Source of the DNA: Hygrocybe punicea
Taxonomy: Eukaryota > Basidiomycota > Agaricomycetes > Agaricales > Hygrophoraceae
Length of the DNA: 64,000 nucleotides
Reading direction: 5' to 3'
NCBI GenBank assembly: GCA_963556145.1
Contig: OY744462.1
Span: 3,224,001 to 3,288,000, forward strand
The number at the start of each line of letters is the position of its first letter. Within the stretch, counting starts at the first letter, position 1. A program made the position numbers and the translations under genes. Below the pieces are notes generated by a model that was given only the letters and a program-made list of their open reading frames with translations, was not told where the DNA came from and ran no database searches. This document shows, one piece after another, positions 44,894 through 57,361 of the stretch.

Positions 44894-46001
44894 TTACGAG
44901 TTCTTTTAATTTATTAAAAGACTCGTTCTTTATCAGACCTAGTTCAGTGAAGGTTCATAATTAATTAATTAATTAATTAATTAATTCATTAATTAATTCA
45001 TTAATTAATTCATTAATTAACTCATTAATTAATTAATTAATTAATTCATTAATGTTTTTGCATCGCCTATAGAGAAATTTGTTTTGGCCAAGAGATATGA
45101 TTCTACTTCTTATGCTGGAATGTAACATAAAATCTGGGCCATGTTTGGAGTGGCTTACATAAGCATCCAAATATGGGATGTCTCACACAAGACAAATTAC
45201 CTCCCAATTATATTCAAAATATTCATACTGCCTTCAGTTCTCATCGGAATTAGCTGAAAATTGAACTGCTGACTAATATTATCATTTCGGGTCAGATGTG
45301 ACCAGTCTAACCATATAAGGCAATTTCTGATATTGTATAGCAAATTTTTTGCTGATCACAATGGTGATAGTCACATGTGACCAGTTTAACCATATAAGGC
45401 AATTTTCCATCATATATCCTAAATTTTGAGGTGATCACAAGAGTCATAGTCACATGTGACCACTGTTACTATATATGGAAATATCAGCCATATAAGCAGA
45501 AATTAGTGTAACTCAGATAATATAATGATATTTTTACTTAAAACATATAATTCAATGTGATATCGCTGTATGTATTATATGCTAATTATAGATTTCAAGC
45601 AAAATCACTTATTGATGTTTGTAATAATCATACAAATAAAAATTCAATAACAGAAACAAGACTTTGTTCATGCTATATGCAACATTGGCCTACTCAAGCA
45701 CAGCTGTCTTGATGTTATCATCTGTTGTGCAGCAAGGTTATGGAGAAGTAGGATTAAGGAAATGTAAGTCAATTGTTATCATACTGTTTGAAGGCAGTTG
45801 TATTTGACAGTTGATATGTTGCTCCCTTTTTTGGCTGAGAATAAAGAAGACATGACGGTGGGAGAGGAAGTCAAGATACGCTATGCAGTTTGATTTTTTC
45901 TACTTTTTATGTTGCTATGGTGAGAGGTTGCTATGATGAAAGTGAGGAGGAGAAAAAAAGAAATTGTTCATGCCATGCACAGCACTGGCCCACTAAACAA
46001 G
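44894..46001 (+). mobile_element. Non-autonomous Helitron2-type element N6
   Basis: 1108 bp, TTACGAGTTCTTTT ... CCCACTAAACAAG. Flanks CTAT and TAAATT; removing it restores the Helitron B frame. The 3' ATIR is decayed (GAAATTGTT). The TTAA repeat is long (44960-45052). The internal 3' end finishes near 45698. Two intact and one decayed GTCACATGTGAC. Confidence 0.88.
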
Positions 46002-49000
46002 TAAATTTTCAATAGAGTCAATTGTAAACATGATCAGAGGAGGAATTTTATTGAATGTAATAAATTTTATAACCTCTCCCTGACACAATTGACATTTATG
46101 TCGTTGTCTATTGACTATGATTTGAGCAAGATATGCTGAGATTGTTCCAGAAAATGAATATGGACAATGAAAAGTAGCATCACATCTATCATTTTCCAGA
46201 AGGATTATGTTTTCACAATTCATACATTTAAGACAAGATGAAGTCATTGCTTTATTTGGCTTCATTATATAATGAGCTAAATCACTTATGGCAATACCAA
46301 TTTGACCATAAGGAAATATTTCGGGTTTATCTTGATGCAATAAATGTCTGATTGTATTTCTAACTGTTTCTAAATCTGTTGTGTGATTCTTGGATCGTTT
46401 GAATCCTAAGCTCAAAATCTTTAATATTTCATTGATGCTATTGAATCTTTTTTTCCAACTTGATGGATCTTCATTCCATATTGCTAGTAATATTGTAAAG
46501 AGTGAATCATAAGCACAGCTCCAATCTTGCGCATCCCATATAAACCCTTTTGGTTTATTTAATTCAATAGTACTTGTTTTTCGTCTTTTTTTCACTATGG
46601 AAGATGAACTTACAACTTGTTGTAATTTTCGTTTTTTATTTTGCAATACATTGGCTGTGGAATTTTTATGAGCAACAGTGACTGGAACAGTTCCTTTTGC
46701 AGGAACAAAGTTGAGGTTTCTGAAATCTGCCTTTTGATTTTTGTTCATAGGTTTAATTAATTGCCATGGAGAGGGCTGTGCTGTGTATTGGTTTAGTTGC
46801 TCCGTGGCTTTCCATGCAATAGCAGAATGAACATGTTTTGGAACATATGACTTTCCTTTCCATCTTCTAAATTGATCAATGATAGAATTTCGTTGATCTC
46901 CATTAATATGGCTTGGTAAAAGTCCTTGATATTTGAGTTTGGTTATTTCATCTAAAATGTCTAATTCTCTGAATTCTTGTCTTAGATATCCAGAAGCACC
47001 ACCAGTAATTACCTTAGGATCAAAGCCTTGAACAATGATGGTTCCTGCAGCAGTTGCACTTCTAGACAAGCAAGTATAATAAGATTGGTGGTTTCTACAA
47101 CTACTGAGATCAACTACATTGTTAGGACGGGTACGCCCTTGACATGCATAATCAGTCATAGCAAAATTAGGGCATACCAACACTTGTTCTCTTGACAAGG
47201 ATATCACATCATCATTGGGTAATGAACACATAGTGGAAGTGATATGTTTTGTAATTGGCACCACATTTTCAGGAAGGCCATCTATGTATATTTTTTTTGG
47301 AGGATTTATTAATCTGACAAATAAAGTGTCCAGTACAATCTGTTGTTCTGGGCCTGTTGCACTCTGCCAACCTACAACAACCGCCTCTGCTCCTTTGGTA
47401 ATGCAGCACTCTGTTGCATCATTGTTTCTCAGCATCACTGGCATGCCTATACATAACTCCAATTTTCCTGGTATATGATCCGAGGATGATGCATGTGGTT
47501 GGTTCCATAGTAATTTCTGGAGTGAAGGTTCTAATATTCTTGTGTGTCGAACAGGATCTGCAATCGTTGATCCGTAATGAGACTTTCTTTTGTTCTTGAA
47601 ATTAGTATGATCATTCCATCTGTCTATTGAATAAAATGATGTTAATAGTCTTTTATTCTCAGCAGCAAAACATTGGACACCAAGTTCATTGATTTTGTCT
47701 TTTTGTGCATTCAATGCAGTAACAACTGATGCATTCCTGAACTTCTTTTGGGCTAATTTTGGATCATTTTGACCTTTTCCTGCAATAAGGGTACGAAGAA
47801 ATGCAATATCTTCGGAAGTACATGCTTTGTATCTCATGTTTTCCAATGCCTGTCTCAGTTGGACATCTTCTTTTGACTGATTGGTTTGTCTCATATTTTC
47901 ACGTAATATCACAACCGTTGTAATCTGATGCCAAAGAGCTTTGCCTATGGCAGCTTCCTGATTTGCTATAGTTTGACTGGAATTGATTTGGACTCCAACG
48001 GTTCCAGAATACAAAGGAGCACCACTCATAGCTGGTGCAAGTTGGGCAAAATCCCCAGCAAATATCATATTAATGCCACCAAAGGGTTCATCATAAATGG
48101 CACGTGCTTTTGCACATTGAGCACTGATTTTATACATATCTCTGCAGGATAACATTGATACTTCATCAATGAAAATGTAATCCACACCATCAAGATTGGC
48201 ACGGACTTGTGCAGGGGAACGAGATGATCCTCCGTGATTAATTCCAAGAATGGAGTGATATGTAAATCCATTTACAAGGGCAGCAGTACCACCAGTTGGA
48301 GCAAGAACCAAAAACCGATGACTCTGGTTATGTTTACCAAAAAAAACAAATCAATGCTTTGATTACTTGTGATTTTCCCGTGCCTGCCATACCACCAAGA
48401 TACATGCGTAGCTTCTCTGAACTGTTAATCAAGGTAGAGTGATTGGCAATGATATGAAATGCTCTTTTTTGGTCTGTATTTAACTTGAAATCATTGATAG
48501 TTATATCAATTAGATGAAGATAAGCTTTGTTGGCAGGAATAAACATGTGGTGGATGTATGCTGCATCGACTATTTTTACATTATTATATTGAAAATTTGA
48601 CAATTTAGTTATGGTCCCTGTCTTTGATGGCAAATTTTTATTTCGTTCTTCAATGATTTCCTTTTTCTTGGCAAGGACCGTGGCTCTCCATAATTTTGCT
48701 GATTGTGTTACAGAGGGTTCTACAGGTATTAATGGTCCTATATCTGGGATACCATCAATACAGTTATCAAGCCATCCTGCCCTTTTCATGGTTCTTTCAG
48801 CTATTAGCATTTCATCCTTTCTTTTTTTTCCCTTATAACCAAGTGTCACAAGTAATTCCGTGTCTGTATTTTCATCAAGAGTATTGTTGAAATCATCTCC
48901 ATTACATGCTAGTTCAGCATTGTGCATGTCATCCATTTCATCAAAATTGTTTGAAGTAGCCCATGAATATTTGATATCTTCAGTATTATTCTTTTGAAGT

Positions 49001-49917
49001 TTAGCAGAGAAATCATCTCTTGCATCAAGACACTCATATCGCAGACCAAAGTATTTCATGATTTCAAGCTGTCTTTTAGAAAACTTATAATTTGTGAAAG
49101 CATTGTCCCATGTTTGTAATTTATTTTTGAGTTCTTTGCCATTTCTCCATGGCTTGAAAAAAGTTAACATTGTACAACAATAATATTCTTGATCACCACG
49201 GTCAGCCCTTGGTAAATTGTTTGGAATGAAATTAGGAACTATGAAGGGATCGTTTCTTTTCATTTTTGCATGGTGGGTCAGATATTGTGCATGATTGCGT
49301 TGCAAAGTATAATCTTTTTTATTTTTCGTCGATATATCAATTTCTATTTCATCAACTTCATCTGATTCATCACCTATGTCTGTACTTGTATTATCATTCT
49401 TGTTCTTTTTATTTAAGCTGTCAGGCTTCTGAATTTCATCGATTTGCATGAACATATCATCATCACTAACCTCAGACAAGCTATCATCATTAGAATAGTC
49501 AATATTGGCATGTTCAATAAAGGTGTCAGACACATCATCAAATTCTACCTCATCAAAAAGTTGGCTTTGTGTTGATTCTTTGCTAGTCATTTGGGTTTTT
49601 GTTTTTGTACCACTTTTATTTGGTTCCATAGTGGCAAGACGTATCCAGTTATACAGTGATACATTATTATACAAAGCCGGTCTGAACATATAATCATTTA
49701 CTTTGGAAAGTCCTATGTATGATCCATTTCGTTTACCAATCACAACTTTTTGAGCGTGATTTTCATCTTCACATGTATTAGCAATTTCTTCATCAGACCA
49801 TGCACTGATGACCTCTTTAACATAAGATCTCCAAAAGAATGGTACAAATTTATGACTGGCATAGTGATCAGGATTTCCGAGCACGTATAATGAAGCTATT
49901 GGAGCACCAATCTCCAT
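46002..49917 (-). pseudogene. Helitron B protein, PIF1-like helicase and start of protease-like domain
   Basis: Reads IGAPIASLYVLGNPDHYASH, an acidic linker, LNTDQKRAFH, and Walker A GMAGTGKSQV near 48380. A one-base shift in an A-run follows near 48340. Then LAPTGGTAALVNGFTYHSIL, IFIDEVSMLSC, NMIFAGDFAQLAP, PGKLELCIGMPVMLRNNDAT and FAMTDYACQGRTRPNNV. The C-terminal domain begins FIWDAQDWSCAYDSLFTILL near 46530 with CLKC/CENI and CQLC cysteine pairs, and is cut at 46002 by N6. Confidence 0.85.
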
Positions 49918-49937
49918 TTTGGAGGTGAGGGAATTGA

Positions 49938-51510
49938 CTATTTGTGTAATAATTTTCTGACTTTGTTTTTCCTGTTTAAATCTCCACCAATCATTTCGGA
50001 ATTCCTATCAAAAACACTTTTTATTACTTCAAAAATGCTATAGGTTTTCAAAGACATCTTTGTAATATAATCTGTTATATATGCAACTATTGCCTTTATA
50101 GCAGTACCAGATAACAAACTAGTCACATCAGAATTACATCGCAGCATATAAGTTACTTCAGGTGTTACTGTGTTCATCCAAGGCTCACTGTGCTTGAGGT
50201 TGAGAGCACCAGGATTAGGTTCTACAAAGGTTTGGTGAAAGATATCTCTTGGAAATTGTCTTTTACATTCACCTTTAGAATTAAGACAGTATGGTTTTCT
50301 TTTTCCATCGTGTCTGTTATGTAAATTTAATTGCAATAAAAGAGAATCGACAACCTCTGTGAACTTTTGCCACCATGTTGATCTTTTGTCATGATATTGA
50401 CAATTCATAAAACATGTATATGAAGGTGGATCTGGGAGAACACATGTTGGAGGTTGATATTCAGGTATTGCCATCATCTGTTCCATTTTCTGGGATACCT
50501 CTTCTTTAGAACCTGTCATGAATTGTCCTATGCCCAAACATTCCAAGTACTCTACTAATCTCTTCTGAAAATCAGAATTTTCATCCATAATTTTGTGATG
50601 TATTTCCTGAGGTGTAAGGCATCCCTTTATTCATAGCAGCATGTGAAGATGCAAGGTAAGACATCCTTGTTCCTCTACTGTTCCATAATAACCTGATGTA
50701 CTTCCATACAGACCAGGATGAGATTCATTTATTCCTAATATGTGTTTGATGAACATTTCAGTAGTAAAGTGAAAGAAGCGGGCTCCAGCCACTGGATTAT
50801 TTGCAATTAGTTTGTAACAATCCTGGGGTAGACATAGCTTAGGATAAAACTTTTCTTTGTTGTCAGCATAATATAGGCATAGTGGGTGATTGATGTCTGC
50901 AGGTGCAAAAGTGATAAACCAAGTTGGCGCACCAATATAGGATATCAGAGACCAAATCTCATTTCGCATGTATTTCTTATTAGTAATTGAACCTTTTACC
51001 TGACCAGCTACATGGTCCAAGTCTAAAATGAGCTTATAGCATGCTTTTTCCTTAGGTGTTTCCGGTTTTACTCTATCACCTCTGGACAATCTTTTAGAGA
51101 GATCATCTAAAACAGCAGTATTGATATTCATCAAGCGATCTGCAATATCATTGAAATTATGTTTGTTAGTCAACAAATATCCACCTGTTGTACTGTCTTT
51201 AATCTGTTCCTGATTGAATGCAATCAGTGGAAAATAGGGATCAGTTTGAAATCTTTTGTCATGGTACATCAGGAGGTGTCTTTTGTGCATCGTATCACTA
51301 ATAATTAAAACATCTTTGTCAATGCTACCAATGCCACCCAAGCCATATGGAAAGAGGCAAGGAAACATCATAGGATATAACTGAGGATTATTGAAGAAGG
51401 ACTCTGGATTTCTAGCATGGCTTATGGCAAGAACACCACCATGATCATTTATCAAATGTTTTGTCGCTCTAGCTATTAATGCTTTTGGACTTGTAATATC
51501 TAGATTATCA
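49938..51510 (-). pseudogene. Helitron B protein, Rep (HUH) part
   Basis: Resumes after the CACTA-like element: FPYGLGGIGS, WFITFAPADINHPLCLYYAD, FHFTTEMFIKHILGI, then the HUH-type CLTLHLHMLL near 50640. The next codon is TGA at 50632-50634 where Helitron-type proteins have Trp, a single nonsense change. It continues IKGCLTPQEI and the two-tyrosine motif AYITDYITK near 50070. A frameshift near 49940 precedes the helicase part. Confidence 0.8.
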
Positions 51511-51513
51511 CCA

Positions 51514-54178
51514 CACATCAGGAGTTCCAACTTTTAGTTGAGAACTAAAGTGATTTCTAAAGTTAGCAGAAAAATATAATCTTTAGATTTACATTTAGGC
51601 CTAGCCTAAATATTAAATTTAAGTCATGAACAAATACACATCTAAATCATTTATTTATTTTCATCTTTAGGTTATTCTTTCAATCGAAATAATTATCAGA
51701 TCTAAATTGTAAGGGGAAAGCATAATTTAGTTTCAAGTTTACTCAAAATTTCTAGTCCAAATTTAGGCATCACTTAAAGGCAGGCCAAAATTAAAACTTT
51801 TGGTAGGATTAAAATAATAAATTTAATAGTTATCAAAATATACGATTTCGGCAGCTACTTAAATTCAAAGTTGCCATCAGATCTAAAGCTATTGCCCGCG
51901 CCATCGCCCGCCCGTCGCCCACTCGTCGCCCACTCGTCGCCCACCCATTGGTCATCATTGTTCCGTGGGCTTTGAGGGCGTCCTACTATTCACCGACATT
52001 AATTGGCGTGGCGCCGGGCAGGGCCTAGGTGATGGCAGAGGCAGGGAGCCTTGATGGCGTGGGCGAGGGAGATGGCATGGGCAAGGAGATGGGTATGATG
52101 GCGTGGGACGCAGCCCACCATCGTCCACTCGTTGTCCATCCATCATCCGCCCATCTCCCAATGGACCAAATCATATGACCTCACGAGCCCAGCTCCAACG
52201 TCAATTGACATGGTGGTGGGGTTCGTGAGGTGATGACACAGGGGCGGGTGAGAGATGGCATGGGCAGGGGGAGATGGTGGGGGCATGATTGGATGGGAGG
52301 CAGAGAGGTGTGGGCGACGGAGATGGCGGCAGGGGGAGATGGCGGGGAGATGGCGTGGGCATTGGCGTGGGCGACGAGGGTGAGGGAGACGGCGTGGGGT
52401 GTGGGCGAGGGAGATGGCGTGGGCAGGGGGAGATGATGCGGGGAGACGGCGTGGGCGACAAGGGAGATGGCGTGGGGTGTGGGCGAGGGAGAGGGAGATG
52501 ATGGGATGGGAGAGCGGTGAAGGGAGATGGCGTGGGCACGATGCGATGGGAGGCCGGGGAGATGGCGTAAGCGGTGGGGGTGAGGGGGGTGGCGTGGGCG
52601 ACGAGGGTGAGGGGGATGGCGTGGGGTGCGGGCGAGGGAGGTGGCATTTGGCGTGGGCAGGCGAAGGCAGGTGATGTGGCGTGGACGAGGGAGATGGTGT
52701 GGACGAGGGAGATGGTGTGGACGAGGGAGATGGTGTGGACGAGGGAGATGGCGTGGACGAGGGAGATGGCGTGGACGAGGGAGATGGCGTGGACGAGGGA
52801 GATGGCGTGGACGAGAAAGATGGCGTGGGCGGGGAGACAGGGTGGATGTGAGGGCGATGGGCGCGGGCGATGGGATGGGTGGTGGAGGTGGCCCGGGTGC
52901 GATGGGAGCGAGGGCAATGGAGATAAGCGATGGAGATGGGCGTCATGCGTGGGCAGGGGGAGGTCATAGGAGGTCGTCGTCATCGTCCTGCCGCTGCTCA
53001 GCGGCTACTTCCACTTGTGATGGTGGTGGCAGTGGTGGTGGTGATACTGCCGTCGCCATCGTCATCTTGCTGCTGCCGGATGGTGGTGGAGATCTTGTCG
53101 CCATTCCGTGGGGCCGTTGCCGTCGTTGTCGGCATCGTCGTTGTCGGCATCATCGTCATCCAACGTCGTGGTGGTGGTATTAGTGGTTGAGGAAGTGATG
53201 GTGGTGGTGAAGGTGGTGGTGAATGCCACTGCCGTCATCCCCTCGCTGGCCGGTATTCATATTCGACGGCAGCGGTCGTGGTTGTGTTTGTAGTGGTCAT
53301 GGTCGTGGTCGTGGTCCACTGGGCCCTCATTATCGTTGCCGCCGTTGGATTGATTGGGGTGACGGGTGGGAGGGAGGTATGGTCGGCGATGGCTGGGTGA
53401 TGAGCACGCCCGATACCTGACACCCCCGTTCCGCTGCCGTCGTTGTCGTCGTCGCCTTGCTGCTGCCTGTTGGCAGTGGAGGTCGTTGCCGTCATCTGGC
53501 TGTGGTGGGGTGGTGGTGCCACCACCGATACCGCCATCTTTGTCGTCCTCATCGCGGTCCTTGTCTGCGTCATCACCGTCATCTGTCATCGTCATCGCCA
53601 CTACTCCTCCGGCCTCGCTGGTGATGACCATCGTTGTCAGTATCATTGTTTTTCTTGTTGTTGTTGTTGTCGTGACTTGTGACTGAACTAGCGCTTACCC
53701 GATCCGGACCCGTCGAAGACGATGGCATCGTCTTATCTTAACGTGCACGTGGGCAGCGAGTGGCGATGGGTTGGCGATGAGTGGGCGATGGGAGTGTACA
53801 ATCACTTTAGTTCTGACGGAATCTTAACTTTTGATAACTCCCAAAATGGTACATTTTGATACCCAATAAATTAAATATTTTACTTTCATCGAAATTATAA
53901 CTTTCAGTTTGTCTTTAAGTGATGCCTGAATGTGGACTAGCGAACCAGAGTAAACTCAAATCTAAATTATACTTTCCCTCCACACTTTAGCACTGATTAT
54001 TATTTTGATTGCAGGACTAATCCAAAGGCAAAAGAAAAGAATTAATTTAGACATTTATTTATTCATGACTTAAATTCAATATTTAGATTTGGCCCAAATG
54101 TAAATCCAAAGATTATATTTTGCTGCTAACTTTAGAAATAACTTTAGATCCCCACTAAATGTTGAAATTCCTGATGTG
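51514..54178. mobile_element. CACTA-like non-autonomous element, long TIRs, 3-bp TSD
   Basis: 2665 bp. Both ends start CACATCAGGA(G/A)TT and the inverted repeats extend imperfectly for about 330 bp. The flanking triplet CCA occurs at 51511-51513 and 54179-54181. Removing the element and one triplet restores the Helitron B reading frame (GTA ACT GGT GAT AAT). CAC ends and 3-bp duplication fit EnSpm/CACTA. The interior (51890-53760) is GC-rich low-complexity DNA without a transposase, so the long frames on both strands are artefacts of repeats. Confidence 0.75.
52195..52830. repeat. GAGGGAGATGGCGTGG-type minisatellite
   Basis: Many variants of GGGAGATGGCGTGGGC from about 52250. From 52680 to 52825 there are eight nearly exact copies of the 18-bp unit GTGGACGAGGGAGATGGC. 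The array generates Ser/Pro-rich and Gly/Arg-rich open frames over 250 codons long. Confidence 0.9.
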
Positions 54179-54181
54179 CCA

Positions 54182-56276
54182 GTTACTCCACTCACAACAA
54201 AAGGACAAGGCCCATCTTCTACACCATCTTCCTCTTCATTGTCAAATGCACTAGTGGCTTCTGGTTCCTTATTTGTGTCTGCTGGTCGATATGCAACCAC
54301 AACAGGAATTCCATGATCTGGATATTGTTCTAGGTTTTCATAGGAGATGTCTAAATCATAGTAGTCTATGTGGTTCAATTTCAGCCATTCTAAAGCTGCA
54401 GAAACCCGCTTCCTGTGAACTAATAAAGGTGTTCGCTCATGTCTTCTGGAGTTGGTCAGGCAGGACCAGTGAAAATGAAAGCTAACACTTCATCAAGTTC
54501 TTTAACTGTTGGAGGTAATTGTTGATATATCTTTGGTGTTGGATTCTGAAACATGATGGCATTTGCTTTCATTTTATGCATCCCAGATGACACACGTACA
54601 ATACATTTGTTGTGACGAACACGAGCAATCAACAGTTGTTCAGCAAATGTCAGATTTTGAAGTTGTGCAGGAATAGTGCCTATCCAAAGGCCATTTACTA
54701 AAGTGTATTTGGGAGTTCTACCTTTGTTCAGGCTGACCACACATGGCTTGCATATCCATTTACATGTGTCATCCAGTACTGGACCTTTGATATCCTGTAT
54801 TGGATCAGAACAATGATATCGTTCCTGTCTTGTGATTCCCATATGTTCTCTGATCAATATCTTCAGATTGACTTTTGTTGTGGATAATAAAGACATATTT
54901 TTCAACAAAACTAATTGACCACACACAGCACAGCCACTTTCCTGGAGGCATTCAGGTGATGAATCTTTACACCAGTTGTGGATTATTGTTTCCTTCAACT
55001 CAATAGATGGCGGAGGAGGAGGAAAGGAATATTTGTCACAATTTGTTTTCTTGTTTTGTTTTACTCCATGCTCTGGCTTAGTATAACACTGTTCTTTATG
55101 GCAAAAGTGTAATCCGCTTTGCTGTTTTTCCAAATGTGAGGATATCTTGTTGGCCCATTTTATGTATCGCTCTGTACTTGATTTAACATTATGAATATGG
55201 AAAATAGAAACATGCGTTTTACAAGCCGAACATGTATGCTCGGTCAATATGGAAAGTAGATCCTGTCCATGTAACCTTTGCGTTGTTTTTGACAAATATA
55301 TCTTATGTATTGTTGCAATTTCTATAATATCCTTCGCTGTCAATTGTGGGAGATATTTATGTAAAGGCATTTGAACGCATATATATTCATTGTTATTTCC
55401 ATACAAAATTCTGGCTGTGGGTTGATAAATATGACCGATGTATTTGAATAATAAGCTAGAATCATGGTTGATATTATTGAATGGCAGCATAAATGGTTGG
55501 AGAAAATTAAAGTTAAATGTTGGCAGTCGTTTACCACCTCCAATGTAGTGGAACCTATTAAAAGACTTTGTATATAAACATGTCATCATGTTTCTGAATA
55601 AATTCAAATTGAACGTAGTCATGCATGATCTTCTATATGCGATTGCAAATTGTAGTGTGATCCACAGCAAGGTTGCTTGTGACATAGCAATAGAATTACA
55701 TCGAAATAAATATAATTTGAAGTCATGTCGTCTCAGGAGACATTGCATGAGTAATGCCTTGATAATCTGACAACGATATTGAACAGTGATAGGTTTCATA
55801 AAACAATACAAAGCAAAAAGATATTTAGAAGGTAAGTAGTATGATGTGGCATATTCAATAGAATATATCTGTATTTCGAAAGTGGAATTCTTAACTGTTG
55901 TCGAAAAGAGTAATGGATCAAGTTTCAAATTATCCTTTGTTGTTTGATTGAACTTCAGAAGTCGTGAAGCATTTATTTGTATCGGTATCGCTGAACCGCC
56001 CTGATCTGGGGCAAACTCATGTTCTATGAGTTCTTCCTTAAAATCACCCAGTTCTTGGGTAGAGCTCTCATGTCCTATGACTTTACCTTGAAATATGTTC
56101 AGTTCCTGGACCAAACTCGATACCAAAGGCAAGATGATTGATTCAGCAGAGATGTACGTGAGTTGGCCTGGGCATAGTTGTGGAAATTGTATTACATTGG
56201 CAAGAATGTGTAAAGAAGTGACAAGAAAGCATGTGTAGATGATATTGTCAAGATACATGTGGATTTGTGAGAGCAA
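54182..56276 (-). pseudogene. Helitron B protein, N-terminal part
   Basis: Opens with a hydrophobic N-terminus (IIYTCFLVTSLHILANVI). It is poorly conserved with Helitron A until a cysteine-rich domain (ESGCAVCGQLVLL; CKWICKPCVVSL) and the shared block LTFAEQLLIARVRHNKCIVR and VKELDEVLAFIFTGP. A frameshift near 54456 follows. The second piece (54378-54182) reads HIDYYDLDISYENLEQYP and CPFVVSGVTG, where the CACTA-like element is inserted. Confidence 0.75.
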
Positions 56277-56301
56277 GAGTAAATCTGGTGATATCTATTT
56301 A

Positions 56302-56315
56302 ACTTGTTTAGTGGT
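56302..56315 (-). other. 14-bp remnant of an A/N-type Helitron 3' end
   Basis: AACTTGTTTAGTGG equals the reverse of the A/N 3' terminus CCACTAAACAAGTT, but the hairpin does not follow. Possibly a breakpoint at which the 5' end of Helitron B was lost, or chance. Confidence 0.3.
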
Positions 56316-57361
56316 TCGGATCATGAATCACAACAATTAACATGCCGAGTTTGATCATATGATATCGCTCCATTTGTATGGCTCTCTGAAACTGTATATT
56401 GTGCCCGAAGGCTGTGTTTATTCCCACTTGGTTGCTTCCCGTGATGCAATGATTTCGTCATTGCCTATTCTTTACCATTAGCAAATTAGCAAATTAACAA
56501 GATAGCATTGGTATAGGCTGCAGTGGTGTGTTTTGTATGTGACGTTTGACTGAGATTATAATTAATAATCTACCAGAAAGAATTTGAGCCTGAACATACA
56601 TTATATGTTTTAATTGATAACATTTATTGTATTGTTGAATTCTCTCCTTATTTTAGTCGTACATTATTCAAAGCAACAGATAAATTTGTTTTAATACAAG
56701 TACAAAAAATGTTGAATTCAAAGGCGATGGTAGAAGCATGTAGAAAGGAGCATAAAGGAATTTGAGCATAATCGTTGCTGGATAATGTAATGCAACGTAG
56801 GACATTCCATTCTGCCTGGTATTTGGGCAGCAACATTTTTTTTTGAAGTTGTTGTGGCTTGCTGAATGGTTGATGAATGAATCGAACGCCGTTCGGCAAG
56901 TGTTTGGTAAGCCATATAAGCACTATTTATAAATGCTGTTCAGCAAGTGCTTGTTAACCTGTCACAAACATACTGATACATGCTACATAGCTAGACAATT
57001 GCCACCACAGATGAACTGTAAGGTTAATCTTAGCCTGTCGATTTCATAACTAGCATTCGATCAATGATGCATATACTCACATAGAATACAGAATATTTGA
57101 ATCAACTTACCAATCACTAGTGACTGTCATTCTCGGTTGTTTGACTTGGGATATTCTCTTATCTCAGTTCATGCATTAATCACAGCAGGGAACCAATCAA
57201 TTTACAAATACAACAAGGACTACAAATTTCGCGATGGTAAAAACATATGAAGAGGCGCACGAAAGACCCAGTTCCTAAAGCCACAACCAACCAACATCTG
57301 ACAGAAGAAACCATTAGTAAAATATGACACAGATCATATCAACCTATGGACTCACTTCGAA
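56316..57361. other. No gene seen; one copy of the ATCGAACGCCGTTCGG repeat
   Basis: AT-rich intergenic sequence. About 56790-56930 is a single copy of the repeat that is tandem at 62410-62990 (GGGCAGCAACATTTTT, ATCGAACGCCGTTCGGCAAG, TGGTAAGCCATATAAGCACT). Confidence 0.6.

Larger units (their letters stand above)
44577..56315 (-). mobile_element. Helitron B, second autonomous-type Helitron2 family (5' end not found)
   Basis: The 3' end at 44577 reads (minus strand) ACGAGTAACATGCC, then hairpin GCCATGCAAAGCAATGGC, then CCCACACCCCACTAG. It is related to but distinct from the A/N ends, with compensatory changes in the hairpin. The gene runs 56276 to 44687. It is interrupted by N6 (44894-46001) and a CACTA-like element (51514-54178). 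I could not find the matching 5' terminus; homology to anything known stops near 56315. Confidence 0.75.

Noticed and set aside
52143..52983. Open frames of 260-274 codons rich in Ser/Pro/His on the minus strand
   Set aside because: They coincide with the GAGGGAGATGGCGTGG minisatellite; overlapping long frames occur on both strands, as expected for a repeat whose unit is a multiple of three without stops.
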